Assembly (NCBI GenBank): GCA_016710325.1
Contig: JADJXK010000002.1
Coordinates: 5,882,220-5,946,219, forward strand
Source: Candidatus Leptofilum proximum
GTDB taxonomy: Bacteria; Chloroflexota; Anaerolineae; Promineifilales; Promineifilaceae
Direction of reading: 5' to 3'
DNA: 64,000 nucleotides
Shown here in pieces: positions 52,149 through 60,894 of this stretch. Position 1 is the stretch's first letter. Each line of letters starts with the position of its first letter. Under the pieces are notes generated by a model that worked only from the letters and a program-made list of their open reading frames with translations, made no database searches and was not told where the DNA came from. The translations under genes and the position numbers were made by a program.

Positions 52149-53105
52149 TCACAACACCAGCGGATTCAGGGCAAAATAGACAATATACACAGCAATACTG
52201 AGCAGCGTATGCAGCATCAAAACATTGTTGATGGCCTGCTTCTGCCCCAGGGGCAGGTCCGGCCGGGCATACAGCGGCACAATAAACGGCGGTGGCAAGA
52301 TGAGCAGGGTAAAAACGGCCGCTTCAAAATACCCATCCAGCTGCAAAAGCCCCCGAATGACAACCACGTTGATCAGCAGCGCCAGGGGAATGAGCAGCGC
52401 CAGGCGCAGCCCCACCAGCCCCAGCGACGTTTGCAGCCCGTGCCGATCAATCTGAATCCCGTAGCCCACAATCAACAGGATCAGGGGGATGGTGAGATTG
52501 CCCAGGAACGCCAGGGCTGCCATGATCGCGCCGGTGACGGGCAGCGTGTGGAGCGCTTCGGCCGCCCCCAGCAGGTTCAAAGCGAGGCTGGCCACAATTG
52601 CCAGCACAACGGGTGACGAAATAAACGAACGGCCGATACCGCCCAGGCTCTGACGCCCGTTGCGCTTCATCAGCAGCAGCGGCAAAAAGACGAACCAGAT
52701 GAAAATCTCGTGCCCTAAATCCACCACGGCAATCGTGCCGATTTTTTCCAGCCCGTAGGCGCTGCCAAACAGACTGACGCCCAACATGCCATACTCAAAT
52801 CCGGTGGTGAGAAAGGGAAAATATTCATGCGCAATTTTTAGCTGACGCTTGAGCCCCAGGCCCAGCAAAAACAGCAGTACGCACAGCCCAAACGTCAGGC
52901 CAAAAATGACAAAGTAAGCCGACTTTAGCTCGATTTCCAGGAAAGAAATGAAGAGCACCGCCGGTAAAGTGATGTTAACGACAAATTTGCGCAGCTCTTC
53001 GATGGTGGGTTGGCTGAGAAAACCCCGGACGCGAATGCCATAGCCCAGGGCCAGCAGCAGCACAATGGGCAGCACCCGGTTGATAATTTGAATGGTTGGC
53101 TCCAT
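52149..53105 (-). CDS. AEC-family transporter (auxin-efflux-carrier type)
   Basis: A 318-residue membrane protein with ten predicted helices in two fives, as in AEC/PIN carriers: helix 1 IINRVLPIVLLLALGYGI, then FISFLEIELKSAYFVIFGLTFG, and a second half starting PVVLAIVASLALNLLGAAEALH with the gap-containing GNLTIPLILLIVGYGI. ATG at 53105 is the first start within the domain; a longer frame to 53174 is rejected. AEC proteins export small organic acids or amino-acid-like compounds. The gene is convergent with the 51111 gene. Confidence 0.85.
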   Translation of the reverse strand: MEPTIQIINRVLPIVLLLALGYGIRVRGFLSQPTIEELRKFVVNITLPAVLFISFLEIELKSAYFVIFGLTFGLCVLLFLLGLGLKRQLKIAHEYFPFLTTGFEYGMLGVSLFGSAYGLEKIGTIAVVDLGHEIFIWFVFLPLLLMKRNGRQSLGGIGRSFISSPVVLAIVASLALNLLGAAEALHTLPVTGAIMAALAFLGNLTIPLILLIVGYGIQIDRHGLQTSLGLVGLRLALLIPLALLINVVVIRGLLQLDGYFEAAVFTLLILPPPFIVPLYARPDLPLGQKQAINNVLMLHTLLSIAVYIVYFALNPLVL

Positions 53106-53159
53106 AGTAATCCGTTGTGATATGCCGCTGCTGAAAAAGCCCGTGCAGACCACAGAGAT

Positions 53160-53208
53160 GTCGAGAGGAAACAAATCTGTGTCATCTGTGCAATCTGTGG
53201 TTTTTTCG
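53160..53208. repeat. Repeat family H between AEC and SCOT genes
   Basis: AAATCTGTGTCATCTGTGCA (53170-53189) and AATCTGTGGTTTTTTC words, the same ones seen at 20645-20682, lie between two genes of the same strand. Confidence 0.7.
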
Positions 53209-53224
53209 GCCGCGTCGTGGTTGT

Positions 53225-54574
53225 TTATTGGGTCAGGGCGTTGACAAATACGGCCGTTGTCTGCGCCTCAACCTCTGCCAGCGTTACCCCCGGCATCAGT
53301 TCCAGCAGCGTCAGCTGCCCATCGACAAAAGAAAACACCGCCAGATCGGTGATGATCATGTCCACCGCGCCCAGCGCCGTGAGCGGTAGGGTGCATTCCG
53401 GCACAATTTTGGCCTCGCCTTCGCGGCTGGTGTGGGTCATGGTGATGATCAGCTTGTTGGCCCCTGACGCCAGGTCCATGGCCCCGCCGACGCCCAGCAG
53501 CGGCTTGCCCGGCACAGCCCAATTGGCCAGGTTGCCCTTTTCATCCACTTGCAAGCCGCCCATGATGGCCACGTCCACATGCCCGCCGCGAATCATGGCA
53601 AACGAATCGGCGCTGTCGAAGTAGCTGCTGCCGGGCAGCGCCGTTACCGGAATTTTGCCCGCGTTCACCGGGTAGTCCATGGCCCCGCCCGCCTCTGGCG
53701 CGGGACCGACGCCCAGCATCCCGTTTTCCGTGTGCAAAATAATGCCGTGTTCCGGCGTGATCAAATCGGCCACCAGGGTGGGAATGCCCACGCCCAGGTT
53801 GACCACGTCGCCGGGCTTCAGCTCTTGCAGGGCGCGCTCGGCCATGAGCATGCGCACATCGCCCGCCTTCTTGGCCCCGCCGTCAATCGAGGCCGAAGAG
53901 CCCAACTCTTCCAGCGTGGTGTGGGCCTGCACCAGATAGTCGACGTAGCAGCCCGGGGTGTGAATTTCGTTGGGATCAAGTGTGCCCAGCGGCACAATCT
54001 CTTCCACTTCGGCAATGACCAGGTCGGCGGCGGTGGCCATGGCCTTGTTGAAGTTTTGCTCGGTCATGCGGTAGACCAGGTTGCCCGCCTCATCGGCGCG
54101 CCAGGCACGGATGAGGGCCACGTTACCGCGCAGTGCCGGCTGGAAAACATGCAGCTTGCCGTTGATCACTTTGGTTTCCTTGCCCTCGGCCAGGACGGTG
54201 CCAGCAGCAGTGGGGGTGTAAAAGCCGCCGATGCCTGCCCCGGCGGCGCGCATCGCTTCGGCCAGGGAGCCTTGAGGAATCAGCTCCACTTCCATCGCGC
54301 CCGATTGGGCAGCGGCGACCGCCTCTTTGTTGCTGGTAAAGAAGGAGCCGATTGCTTTTTTGATCTGCCCGTTGCGCAGCAGACGGCCGCCGCCCAGGCC
54401 GGGCTCACCCACGTTATTGGCCACGTAGGTCAGGTCGCGCACGGCCGTTTCGGCCAAAGCGTGCAGCAGGTGGACAGGGTTGCCGGTCATGCCAAAGCCG
54501 CCAACGAGGATGGTATCGCCGTTTTTGATGTGGGAAACGGCCGTTTCCAGGGAAAGTTGTGGTTTTTTGTTCAT
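53225..54574 (-). CDS. 3-oxoacid CoA-transferase, fused A and B subunits (SCOT type)
   Basis: Exchanges CoA between succinyl-CoA (or acetyl-CoA) and a 3-oxoacid such as acetoacetate. The 449-residue protein is a single-chain SCOT: the A half carries [16 protein letters not shown] and [10 protein letters not shown], the B half [12 protein letters not shown] and the catalytic glutamate in [13 protein letters not shown]. The two halves are joined through the segment around residues 215-235. Fusions like this occur in eukaryotes and some bacteria, where others have separate AtoA/AtoD. It suggests growth on or excretion of short-chain acids, but no thiolase is nearby. Confidence 0.93.
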   Translation of the reverse strand: MNKKPQLSLETAVSHIKNGDTILVGGFGMTGNPVHLLHALAETAVRDLTYVANNVGEPGLGGGRLLRNGQIKKAIGSFFTSNKEAVAAAQSGAMEVELIPQGSLAEAMRAAGAGIGGFYTPTAAGTVLAEGKETKVINGKLHVFQPALRGNVALIRAWRADEAGNLVYRMTEQNFNKAMATAADLVIAEVEEIVPLGTLDPNEIHTPGCYVDYLVQAHTTLEELGSSASIDGGAKKAGDVRMLMAERALQELKPGDVVNLGVGIPTLVADLITPEHGIILHTENGMLGVGPAPEAGGAMDYPVNAGKIPVTALPGSSYFDSADSFAMIRGGHVDVAIMGGLQVDEKGNLANWAVPGKPLLGVGGAMDLASGANKLIITMTHTSREGEAKIVPECTLPLTALGAVDMIITDLAVFSFVDGQLTLLELMPGVTLAEVEAQTTAVFVNALTQ

Positions 54575-54588
54575 AAGATAGGCTGTGA

Positions 54589-54692
54589 ATCCTTTGGGAC
54601 ACAGAGATAACAGAGATGCAGGAGAGCGCTGAGATTTTGAGATTTCTCTCAGGTCTCCTTTTTATCCTCTGCGGTCTCTGCGTCCAGTTTTT
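54589..54692. repeat. Repeat family G, inverted repeat upstream of SCOT and AOR genes
   Basis: GGGACACAGAGATAACAGAG (54596-54615) faces CCTCTGCGGTCTCTGCGTCC (54667-54686). It lies between two divergent genes (53225-54574 and 54841-56598), so both promoters are near it. Confidence 0.7.
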
Positions 54693-54840
54693 GAGAATCT
54701 TATCACAAATCAGCGCGGGCATCGGGTGATTTTCTACATGAAAGGATCTGAAAATGGCGGCGGATATGGGATGCGGAACGGCCGTTTTGTGATAATCTTG
54801 AAGAGAACCCAACTGACTGACAGCTTTGAAGAGGATATCC

Positions 54841-56598
54841 ATGCGTAACTATTTGCATATTTATTTAAACGACCAGACGGTAACCAGCGAAGCTCTAGAA
54901 GGGGAAGCTCTGGTGATGGCGGGCCGTTACCTGATCGCCAAGACGCTGGTGGAAAGCAACGCGGCTCTGACGGACCCACTGGGGCCGGACAATCCGCTGA
55001 TTTTTTCGGCGGGGCCGTTTGCCGGGACCACTTTTTCCAATGCCAACCGGCTGAGCGTTGGCTGCAAAAGTCCGCTTACCGGCGGCATCAAAGAAGCCAA
55101 CGCGGGCGGCACCCTGGCCTATGCCATGGGGCGTATCGAAGTGGCCGGATTTACCCTGCACGGCCAATCGGATGAGTGGGTGGTTTTGCACTTTGATAAA
55201 GAAGGGCAGCTCACTTTTGAGGATGCCACCCCTTATCTGGGCAAAAATAACAGCGAAACGGCCGAACTGCTCTACGAAAAAAAGGGCAAGAAGATCGCCT
55301 TTGCCCTGTGTGGTCCAGTGGGGGAATACCAGGGTTTGCTGGCGGGCATCACCATCAGCGACAGTGACGGACGGCCGTCTCGCCTCGCGGCACGCGGCGG
55401 TGTGGGGGCTGTTTTGGGCAGCAAGAAGGTGAAAGCCATTGTCATCGAGCTGCACAAAATGCCCAATCTGCACGACCGCAAAAAGACGCTGGAGTCGGTG
55501 CGCACTTACGCCAAGTGGATTCAGGAAGATCCGGCCATTCAAAACACCTACGCGCCCATCGGTACCATGGCCATGGCCGACTACACCAACCACATCGGCG
55601 GCATCCCGGTGAACAACTTTACGCTGGGCGCGCAGGTGAATGACGCTGAGGAGCCGTTTAAGATGGGTGGCGATTACATCACTGCGCTGAACAATTCGCG
55701 CGGCGGCAACCACACTCACGCCTGCATGCCCGGCTGCACCATCCAGTGCAGCAACGTGTACGTCAACGCCGAGGGCAAAGAAATCACTTCGCCGGTGGAG
55801 TACGAGACGCTGGCGCTGCTGGGCACCAACTGCGGCCTCAGCGATCCAGACGACCTGGCGGAGATGAACCAGTACTGCAACGAACTGGGCATCGACACCA
55901 TTGAAACCGGGGCAATGATGGCCGTGCTGATGGATGCAGGTCTGGCCGATTTTGGCGATCTGGACTTTATGCGGCGGGTCTTTTTGGAACTGAAGGCGGG
56001 GTCGGAAGACGGCCGTCTCTGGGCCCAGGGCACCGCGCGGGTGGGGGAACATTACGGCATTCACCGCGTGCCGGTCATCAAAAAGCAGGCGATCTCCGCC
56101 TACGACCCACGGGTGATCGAGGTGACGGGCATTTCCATGATGACCACGGCGCAGGGCGCCGACCACACGACGGGTAACGTGCCGCGGCTGGACTCGCGCA
56201 GCAAGAACGTAGACGAGCTCAAGCGGCTCAGCCTGGAGGCGCAAATTGCCTGCGCCGCGGTAGATTCGCTGGGCATCTGCATTTTTGGCCGGACGGTGAC
56301 TAATCCCAACGTAGAATTTTTGGCCAATGCGGTAAATGCGGCCGTTGGCGCGAATCTGGACCCAACCTTCTTCCAAAAAATCGGCCGGGCTGCCCTGCGG
56401 TTAGAGCGGGAATTTAACCGGGCTGCCGGTTTTGCCGAAGAAGACGACAATCTGCCTGACTTCTTCTACGATGAGCCGCTGCCGCCCTCCAACCAGGCGG
56501 CCCGCTTCCATGCGCCGGACGTGCACGAGATTTACGACCTTTTGGATGAGGTGGGGGTCCAGAGCGTGCCGGAGGAATACGGCCGTGCCAATGGTTAA
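54841..56598 (+). CDS. Tungsten-containing aldehyde ferredoxin oxidoreductase (AOR) family
   Basis: A 585-residue protein with AOR domains in order: N-terminal pterin-binding (GRYLIAKTL, SVGCKSPLTGG), and the 4Fe-4S cluster ligands Cys in CMPGCTIQC with the fourth in DSLGIC. DSDGRPSRLAARGG-type motifs match the pterin region. It oxidises aldehydes to acids with ferredoxin, or runs the reverse. ATG at 54841 follows GAGGA. No ferredoxin, tungsten-transport or maturation gene is adjacent. Substrate type (aldehyde versus other) is not resolved by sequence. Confidence 0.9.
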   Translation: MRNYLHIYLNDQTVTSEALEGEALVMAGRYLIAKTLVESNAALTDPLGPDNPLIFSAGPFAGTTFSNANRLSVGCKSPLTGGIKEANAGGTLAYAMGRIEVAGFTLHGQSDEWVVLHFDKEGQLTFEDATPYLGKNNSETAELLYEKKGKKIAFALCGPVGEYQGLLAGITISDSDGRPSRLAARGGVGAVLGSKKVKAIVIELHKMPNLHDRKKTLESVRTYAKWIQEDPAIQNTYAPIGTMAMADYTNHIGGIPVNNFTLGAQVNDAEEPFKMGGDYITALNNSRGGNHTHACMPGCTIQCSNVYVNAEGKEITSPVEYETLALLGTNCGLSDPDDLAEMNQYCNELGIDTIETGAMMAVLMDAGLADFGDLDFMRRVFLELKAGSEDGRLWAQGTARVGEHYGIHRVPVIKKQAISAYDPRVIEVTGISMMTTAQGADHTTGNVPRLDSRSKNVDELKRLSLEAQIACAAVDSLGICIFGRTVTNPNVEFLANAVNAAVGANLDPTFFQKIGRAALRLEREFNRAAGFAEEDDNLPDFFYDEPLPPSNQAARFHAPDVHEIYDLLDEVGVQSVPEEYGRANG

Positions 56599-56628
56599 TG
56601 GTCAATGGTCAATTGTCAATGGTTAATG
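56587..56628. repeat. Repeat family F after the AOR gene
   Basis: AATGGTTAATGGTCAATGGT-type words in tandem, immediately before the AOR terminator; same family as 17410-17449. Confidence 0.75.
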
Positions 56629-56660
56629 AAGCTGGCTCCGTTGGGGGCCAGCTTTTTTGT
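56629..56660 (+). terminator. Rho-independent terminator of the AOR gene
   Basis: Stem AAGCTGGCTCC (56629-56639) with its pair in GGGGCCAGCTT (56644-56654), loop GTTG, then TTTTTTGTTT. The stem is 11 bp with one G-T pair, and the T run is clear. Confidence 0.85.
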
Positions 56661-56742
56661 TTGGCAGTTTGGGGAGAGAAGTGCCAATTTGGGCAAGCCT
56701 GCGCCTAATCTCTCATGGCTGGGAAGCTGCTTTGCAGGTAAA

Positions 56743-57120
56743 ATGGGCTGTGGTATGGAGATTGAGAAGACCATCTGGGTTCAGGAGAATGTTCACCCCA
56801 TTCCCCCCATCGTGGCGGAAACGGAGTGGGATGTCGACACTTCCCTCGACCAGGAAACGGAAGATGACCAGGAAAGCCTGGCGCGGGTGATCATCCATAA
56901 CGATGACGTCACGCCAATGGATTTTGTGGTCATCATCTTGCAGCGGATTTTCCAGCTTTCCCCGCTGGAGGCAGAGCACGTGATGATTACCGCCCACTTT
57001 AACGGACAGGCCCTGGTGGCGATGCTGCCCCTGAGCGAAGCCAAAATACGCGTGGGAAAAGCCCATTTTGCCGCCCAGTTAGAGGGGTATCCCCTGTTAT
57101 TTACCATTGAGCCGGTTTAG
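56743..57120 (+). CDS. clpS: Clp protease adaptor protein ClpS
   Basis: Delivers N-degron substrates to the ClpAP/ClpCP protease. The C-terminal 80 residues are a clear ClpS domain: VIIHNDDVTPMDFVV (the NDDxTPMxFV motif), ILQRIFQLSPLEAEHVMITAHFNGQA and the pattern ending YPLLFTIEP. The N-terminal about 45 residues are acidic and variable. The start at 56743 is chosen (AGG nearby); ATG at 56755 is an alternative. No clpA/clpC in the window; the gene follows the AOR terminator and has its own promoter region. Confidence 0.87.
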   Translation: MGCGMEIEKTIWVQENVHPIPPIVAETEWDVDTSLDQETEDDQESLARVIIHNDDVTPMDFVVIILQRIFQLSPLEAEHVMITAHFNGQALVAMLPLSEAKIRVGKAHFAAQLEGYPLLFTIEPV

Positions 57121-57242
57121 CGGTCGGGTGTAAACGGCCGTTTCCCAGGCTCCGCATTTCCACAAGTCATTTTTGTGTCTGCCCGGTAAGCTGCGGCATC
57201 GTCGGCAGCCTCATTCAGCAGACTCACCATTTTGGAGGCACT

Positions 57243-58571
57243 ATGAAGTTCAGCATGGCTGGCGCTGGTCCGGTGGGCCAGGCACTGATCCAACGAGATA
57301 TTGATATTCTCTCACCCTCGTACGCCCGCGAATACGCGCTGGTCGTCGATAAAGCAGAAGGTTCGGAAGTATGGGATGTAGACGGCCGTCGCTACATCGA
57401 TTTTATGGCTGGCATCGCCGTGCTCAATGTGGGGCACCGCCATCCCCGCGTGGTGGAGGCGGTCAAAGAACAGATCGACAAGTTCTGGCACATTTGCCTG
57501 GCCGATTTTTACTACCCGCAGGCGGTTGAACTGGCGGAAAAACTGCGCGAACTGGCGCCGCTGAACGGCCGTGCCCGTGTCTACTTTAGCAATTCTGGCA
57601 CGGAAGCGGTGGAATCGGCCATTAAGCTGGCCATGTACAAAACGGGACGCTCGCGTTTTATTGGTTTTTTGGGGGCGTTCCACGGCCGTACCCTCGGCTC
57701 GCTCTCTTTTACCGCCAGCAAGGCAGTACAGCGGGCCAATTACGTGTCCGGTGTAAAAGTGCACCACCTGCCGTACCCCAACGCCTATCGCCCAATCCTG
57801 GCCCAGCAAAACGGTGAAAGCTACGGCGATACCGTCATCGATTACCTGGAAGAAACGGTGTTTCGCAACATGTTGGCCCCAGAGGATGTGGCCGCCATCC
57901 TGGTGGAGCCGATTCAAGGGGAAGGCGGCTACATTGTGCCCGAACCTGGCTTCTTCACCCGGCTGCGCGAAGTGTGTAACAAACACGGCATTTTGCTGAT
58001 CGTGGATGAGATTCAGAGCGGCGTAGGGCGCACCGGCAAGTGGTGGGCCATCGAGCACGAGGAAGTGCAGCCAGACATTGTTTGTTTTGCCAAGGGCGTG
58101 GGCAGCGGTATGCCCATTGGCGGCATCCTGGCGCCGGAGTCGCTCATGAATTGGAAGCCGGGTTCGCACGGCAGTACGTTTGGCGGCAATCCGATTGCGG
58201 CCGTTTCTGCCCTCACTACTTTGCAAGTCATCGAGGAAGAAAACTTGCTGGCCCGCGCTGAGGAAACCGGCCACTTTATCAAGGATGCCCTGGTGGAGAT
58301 GGAAGGCCGTCACCCCAGCCTGGGGGACGTGCGCGGCCGGGGCCTGATGATTGGCATGGAGTTTGTGAAGGACCGAAAAACGAAGAAGCGCTCGGTAGAC
58401 CTGCGCGATCATGTCATCCAATATGCCTTTGAACACGGCTTGCTGCTCATTCCCTGCGGTGCTAACTCCATTCGTATCACGCCGCCGTTGAACATTCCGC
58501 ATCACCTGGTAGAGGAAGGGCTGCACATCTTTGAAGCGGCCCTCACCGACGCCGAGGCGAAATATCTATAG
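57243..58571 (+). CDS. Class III aminotransferase (GABA/ornithine/acetylornithine-type)
   Basis: PLP-dependent transaminase of 442 residues. The PLP lysine is in IVCFAKGVGSGMPIGG; GTEAVESAIKLAMYKTGR is the cofactor phosphate region; the Asp that binds the pyridine nitrogen is in LLIVDEIQSGVGRTGKWWA. This set points to the 4-aminobutyrate/ornithine/acetylornithine group. GGAGG lies before the ATG at 57243. An arginine-synthesis partner is absent, so a catabolic role is as likely. Confidence 0.93.
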   Translation: MKFSMAGAGPVGQALIQRDIDILSPSYAREYALVVDKAEGSEVWDVDGRRYIDFMAGIAVLNVGHRHPRVVEAVKEQIDKFWHICLADFYYPQAVELAEKLRELAPLNGRARVYFSNSGTEAVESAIKLAMYKTGRSRFIGFLGAFHGRTLGSLSFTASKAVQRANYVSGVKVHHLPYPNAYRPILAQQNGESYGDTVIDYLEETVFRNMLAPEDVAAILVEPIQGEGGYIVPEPGFFTRLREVCNKHGILLIVDEIQSGVGRTGKWWAIEHEEVQPDIVCFAKGVGSGMPIGGILAPESLMNWKPGSHGSTFGGNPIAAVSALTTLQVIEEENLLARAEETGHFIKDALVEMEGRHPSLGDVRGRGLMIGMEFVKDRKTKKRSVDLRDHVIQYAFEHGLLLIPCGANSIRITPPLNIPHHLVEEGLHIFEAALTDAEAKYL

Positions 58572-58572
58572 C

Positions 58573-58704
58573 AGGACTTACGCATCTAGGCGAACTGCCT
58601 CTAAAAATTTGCCGCGAATTTCGCTGATTAACGCGAAGTTGTTCATAATTGGCGAAATTCGTGTAATTCACGGCTAAGAAAAAGCTCTGATTGCGTAAGT
58701 CATA
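58573..58704. mobile_element. Possible 130-bp MITE with GACTTACGCA termini
   Basis: GACTTACGCA (58576-58585) and its complement TGCGTAAGTC (58692-58701) bound an otherwise gene-free segment carrying family H words (CGCGAATTTCGCTGATTAAC and CGAAATTCGTGTAATTCACG). IS5-type elements often end in AGGACTTACGCA. No transposase lies inside. Confidence 0.55.
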
Positions 58705-58717
58705 TGATAAAAGAGGT

Positions 58718-58785
58718 GTCATACCCGCGAAGGCGGGCATCCTTCCTGGTTATCAGAGTGGATTCCCGCTTTCGCGGCAACACCA
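58718..58785. repeat. REP-like palindrome (CCCGCGAAGGCGGG type)
   Basis: CCGCGAAGGCGGG (58725-58737) and CCCGCTTTCGCGG (58765-58777) are inverted with one mismatch. The family is widespread in unrelated bacteria as REP/RAYT-type elements. It lies next to the candidate MITE, upstream of the DapA-family gene. Confidence 0.75.
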
Positions 58786-58819
58786 ATTGTGAAGTGAACA
58801 CGTAGTTTTTGGGATTACT

Positions 58820-59749
58820 ATGGAAATAAACGAAAAGATTGCCTGGTTGAAGGAAAAATTGCGCGGGGGTGTTACTCCGGCGATGGCTACGCCGGTGCTG
58901 GCCGATGGGATGACGGTGAATACGGCCGTAATCCCCCAACTCGTCGACTTTTTGCTCCGGGCCGACTCCCGTGCGGTGTTTGTCGGTGGCACCACGGGCG
59001 AAGGCGTGCTGCTGAGTGAGACCGAACGGATGCGGCTGCATGAAACGGCCGTCACGGCTACCAACGGCCGTGCCCCGGTCATCATGCACGTGGGCACTAA
59101 CCAGCTGGCCAACACCATCGCCCTGGCCCAACATGCTGCCGAAGCGGGTGCTGACGCCATTGCCGTGGTCACTCCGTTTTTCTACGGCATGCACGATGAC
59201 GGGCTGGCTGCTTACTATCACGCGGTGGCTACGGCCGTTCCCGATATGCCCCTACTGCTCTACGATATTCCGCAAATGTCCGTTAACGGCATTTCGCCCG
59301 CCCTGCTGGCCCGATTGGGGCGCGAGGTTCCGTCGCTGGCGGGCATCAAGTCCAGCCGCCCGGATGTGCAAATCGTGCGCCAGCTCATCGATGCCGCACC
59401 GGAGCGTATCGTCTTCCTGGTGGGCAACGAGGCAGCGGCCCTGGGGCTGCTGGGTCTGGGCGCAGACGGATTGATTAGCGGGCTGAGCACGGCCGTTCCC
59501 GAACCGTTTGTGGCGTTGACCCGGGCCTTTTTCCAGGGGGACATAGCCGAGGCGCAGCGGCAGCAGCGGCTGATCAACCAGCTGCTGGGGCAGCTGCCCA
59601 ACGGGGCTCGCATCGGCGCCATCAAGCAGATTCTCACCGGGCGAGGCATCCCAATGGGTACAGCCGTTCCCCCCAGGCCCATGCCAGATGTGGATGTGTG
59701 GGCAGCGGTACGGCCGTTGCTGGCACAAGCTTTTGAGCCAGAACGATGA
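58820..59749 (+). CDS. Dihydrodipicolinate-synthase (DapA/NAL) superfamily aldolase
   Basis: A 309-residue (beta/alpha)8 Schiff-base enzyme. Landmarks: GGTTGEGVLLSETERMRL (substrate loop), active-site Tyr in LLLYDIPQMS and Schiff-base Lys in LAGIKSSRPD. These define the DapA/N-acetylneuraminate-lyase superfamily. Whether it is DapA itself or a sugar-acid aldolase is open: the lysine-synthesis genes are absent and the next gene is a HAD phosphatase overlapping by four bases (ATGA), which fits a sugar-acid route better. ACGGCCGT occurs five or six times inside. Confidence 0.9.
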   Translation: MEINEKIAWLKEKLRGGVTPAMATPVLADGMTVNTAVIPQLVDFLLRADSRAVFVGGTTGEGVLLSETERMRLHETAVTATNGRAPVIMHVGTNQLANTIALAQHAAEAGADAIAVVTPFFYGMHDDGLAAYYHAVATAVPDMPLLLYDIPQMSVNGISPALLARLGREVPSLAGIKSSRPDVQIVRQLIDAAPERIVFLVGNEAAALGLLGLGADGLISGLSTAVPEPFVALTRAFFQGDIAEAQRQQRLINQLLGQLPNGARIGAIKQILTGRGIPMGTAVPPRPMPDVDVWAAVRPLLAQAFEPER

Positions 59750-60450
59750 AAAAACTGCTGCTTTTTGACATCGACGGCACGCTGATCCGCAGCAACGGGG
59801 CGGGGCGGCTGACGCTGGCCTATGCCCTGGAGAAGCGCTTTGGTACTGCCGGGCCGTGGGAACACTACAACATGAGCGGCAAAACTGACCCGCGCATCAT
59901 CACAGATTTGTTGACGGCCGTTGGTATTCCCCTGAAGGAGATTCAAAAAAGTTTACCCGCCATTTATGAGTTGATGGCTGAACATGGCCAGGATATTTTT
60001 GCGGAGAGAGGCATAACTGCCTGTGCTGGCATTCCCGAACTGCTGGCGGAACTCAATGCCCGAGACGATGTTTTACTGGGCCTGCTCACGGGCAATTCAC
60101 AGCTCACGGCGCCGCTCAAGCTGACCGCGGCAGGCATTGACCCGCTCCAGTTTAAGGTAGGCGCCTACGGCTCCGACGCGATGGATCGCAACGAGCTGCC
60201 GGCCATCGGTATGGTCCGGGCTAATCAGTTGACGGGTGAACTGTTCGATGGTAACAATACCATCATCATTGGGGACACCCCGGCGGATATTTTGTGCGCC
60301 AGAGCCGGGAAGGCAACGGCCGTAGCGGTTGCCAGTGGTTGGCACGCCGCTGCCACACTTGCCGAATACTGTCCTGATCTCTTGTTTGAAAATTTTGGGG
60401 ATACGAGCCAGGTGATAGCAGCTTTACTGCCCCAGCCCGAACAGACCTGA
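59746..60450 (+). CDS. HAD hydrolase, phosphoglycolate-phosphatase-like
   Basis: A 234-residue HAD phosphatase: nucleophile LLFDIDGTLIRSNGAG, motif II LLTGNSQLT, and acidic motif IV IIIGDTPADILCARAG. This resembles Gph/beta-phosphoglucomutase-like enzymes. Its ATG overlaps the TGA of the DapA-family gene (ATGA), so translation is coupled and the pair probably handles one sugar-acid phosphate route (inference). Confidence 0.85.
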   Translation: MKKLLLFDIDGTLIRSNGAGRLTLAYALEKRFGTAGPWEHYNMSGKTDPRIITDLLTAVGIPLKEIQKSLPAIYELMAEHGQDIFAERGITACAGIPELLAELNARDDVLLGLLTGNSQLTAPLKLTAAGIDPLQFKVGAYGSDAMDRNELPAIGMVRANQLTGELFDGNNTIIIGDTPADILCARAGKATAVAVASGWHAAATLAEYCPDLLFENFGDTSQVIAALLPQPEQT

Positions 60451-60475
60451 TCTGTTTTGGCTGTGTGGCTTTGGT

Positions 60476-60583
60476 AGTAAACCGCCCAAGTTTTTGAAAG
60501 AAAAAGCTTGCATAAGGTGCGGTTTACTTGAGTAATTGGCCGTTTTGAAGCCAGTCAGTTTTGAAAATGTTCTGCCAATTACT
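60476..60583. repeat. Two nested inverted repeats in the 60451-60600 gap
   Basis: AGTAAACCGC (60476-60485) pairs with GCGGTTTACT (60519-60528), and AGTAATTGGC (60531-60540) with GCCAATTACT (60574-60583). They may form two hairpins before the 60601 gene. Confidence 0.7.
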
Positions 60584-60600
60584 GTTGGAGGGTTTTGCCC

Positions 60601-60894
60601 GTGGAAAAAAAAGAAATCGCCACACTGAAGTTCGACAGCGCCAAACCGACCCGCTTTACTTTGAAACTGCTGCACGACTGGGTTGTCTGGCAGTACCCCA
60701 AAAAGGTCGATAGTGGTTTCATCGGTGCGGTGCATCCGCCTCTGGAGCAGCACGGCTGGATTCCCGCCACCATCCAGATCGAAAAACAGGTGGCCTATGT
60801 TTATGGCCACCTGTCTGAAACCTTTGCCTCGCCTGAGTTAGCCGCTGACTATTTGAGTGCTAACGGCCGTTCTCCCGAACAGCCGGCTAAATAA
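60601..60894 (+). CDS. Unknown small protein
   Basis: A 97-residue soluble protein: VEKKEIATLKFDSAKPTRFT, then WVVWQYPKKVDSGFIG, and QIEKQVAYVYGHLSETFASP. I do not recognise a family. GTG at 60601 has GGAGGG upstream; a TTG two codons earlier is too close to that site. The gene is convergent with glgC, which it overlaps by eight bases. Confidence 0.55.
   Translation: MEKKEIATLKFDSAKPTRFTLKLLHDWVVWQYPKKVDSGFIGAVHPPLEQHGWIPATIQIEKQVAYVYGHLSETFASPELAADYLSANGRSPEQPAK

Noticed and set aside
54895..56376. Minus-strand open frame over the AOR gene.
   Set aside because: The AOR frame has all Fe-S cysteines; the antisense frame has no motif.
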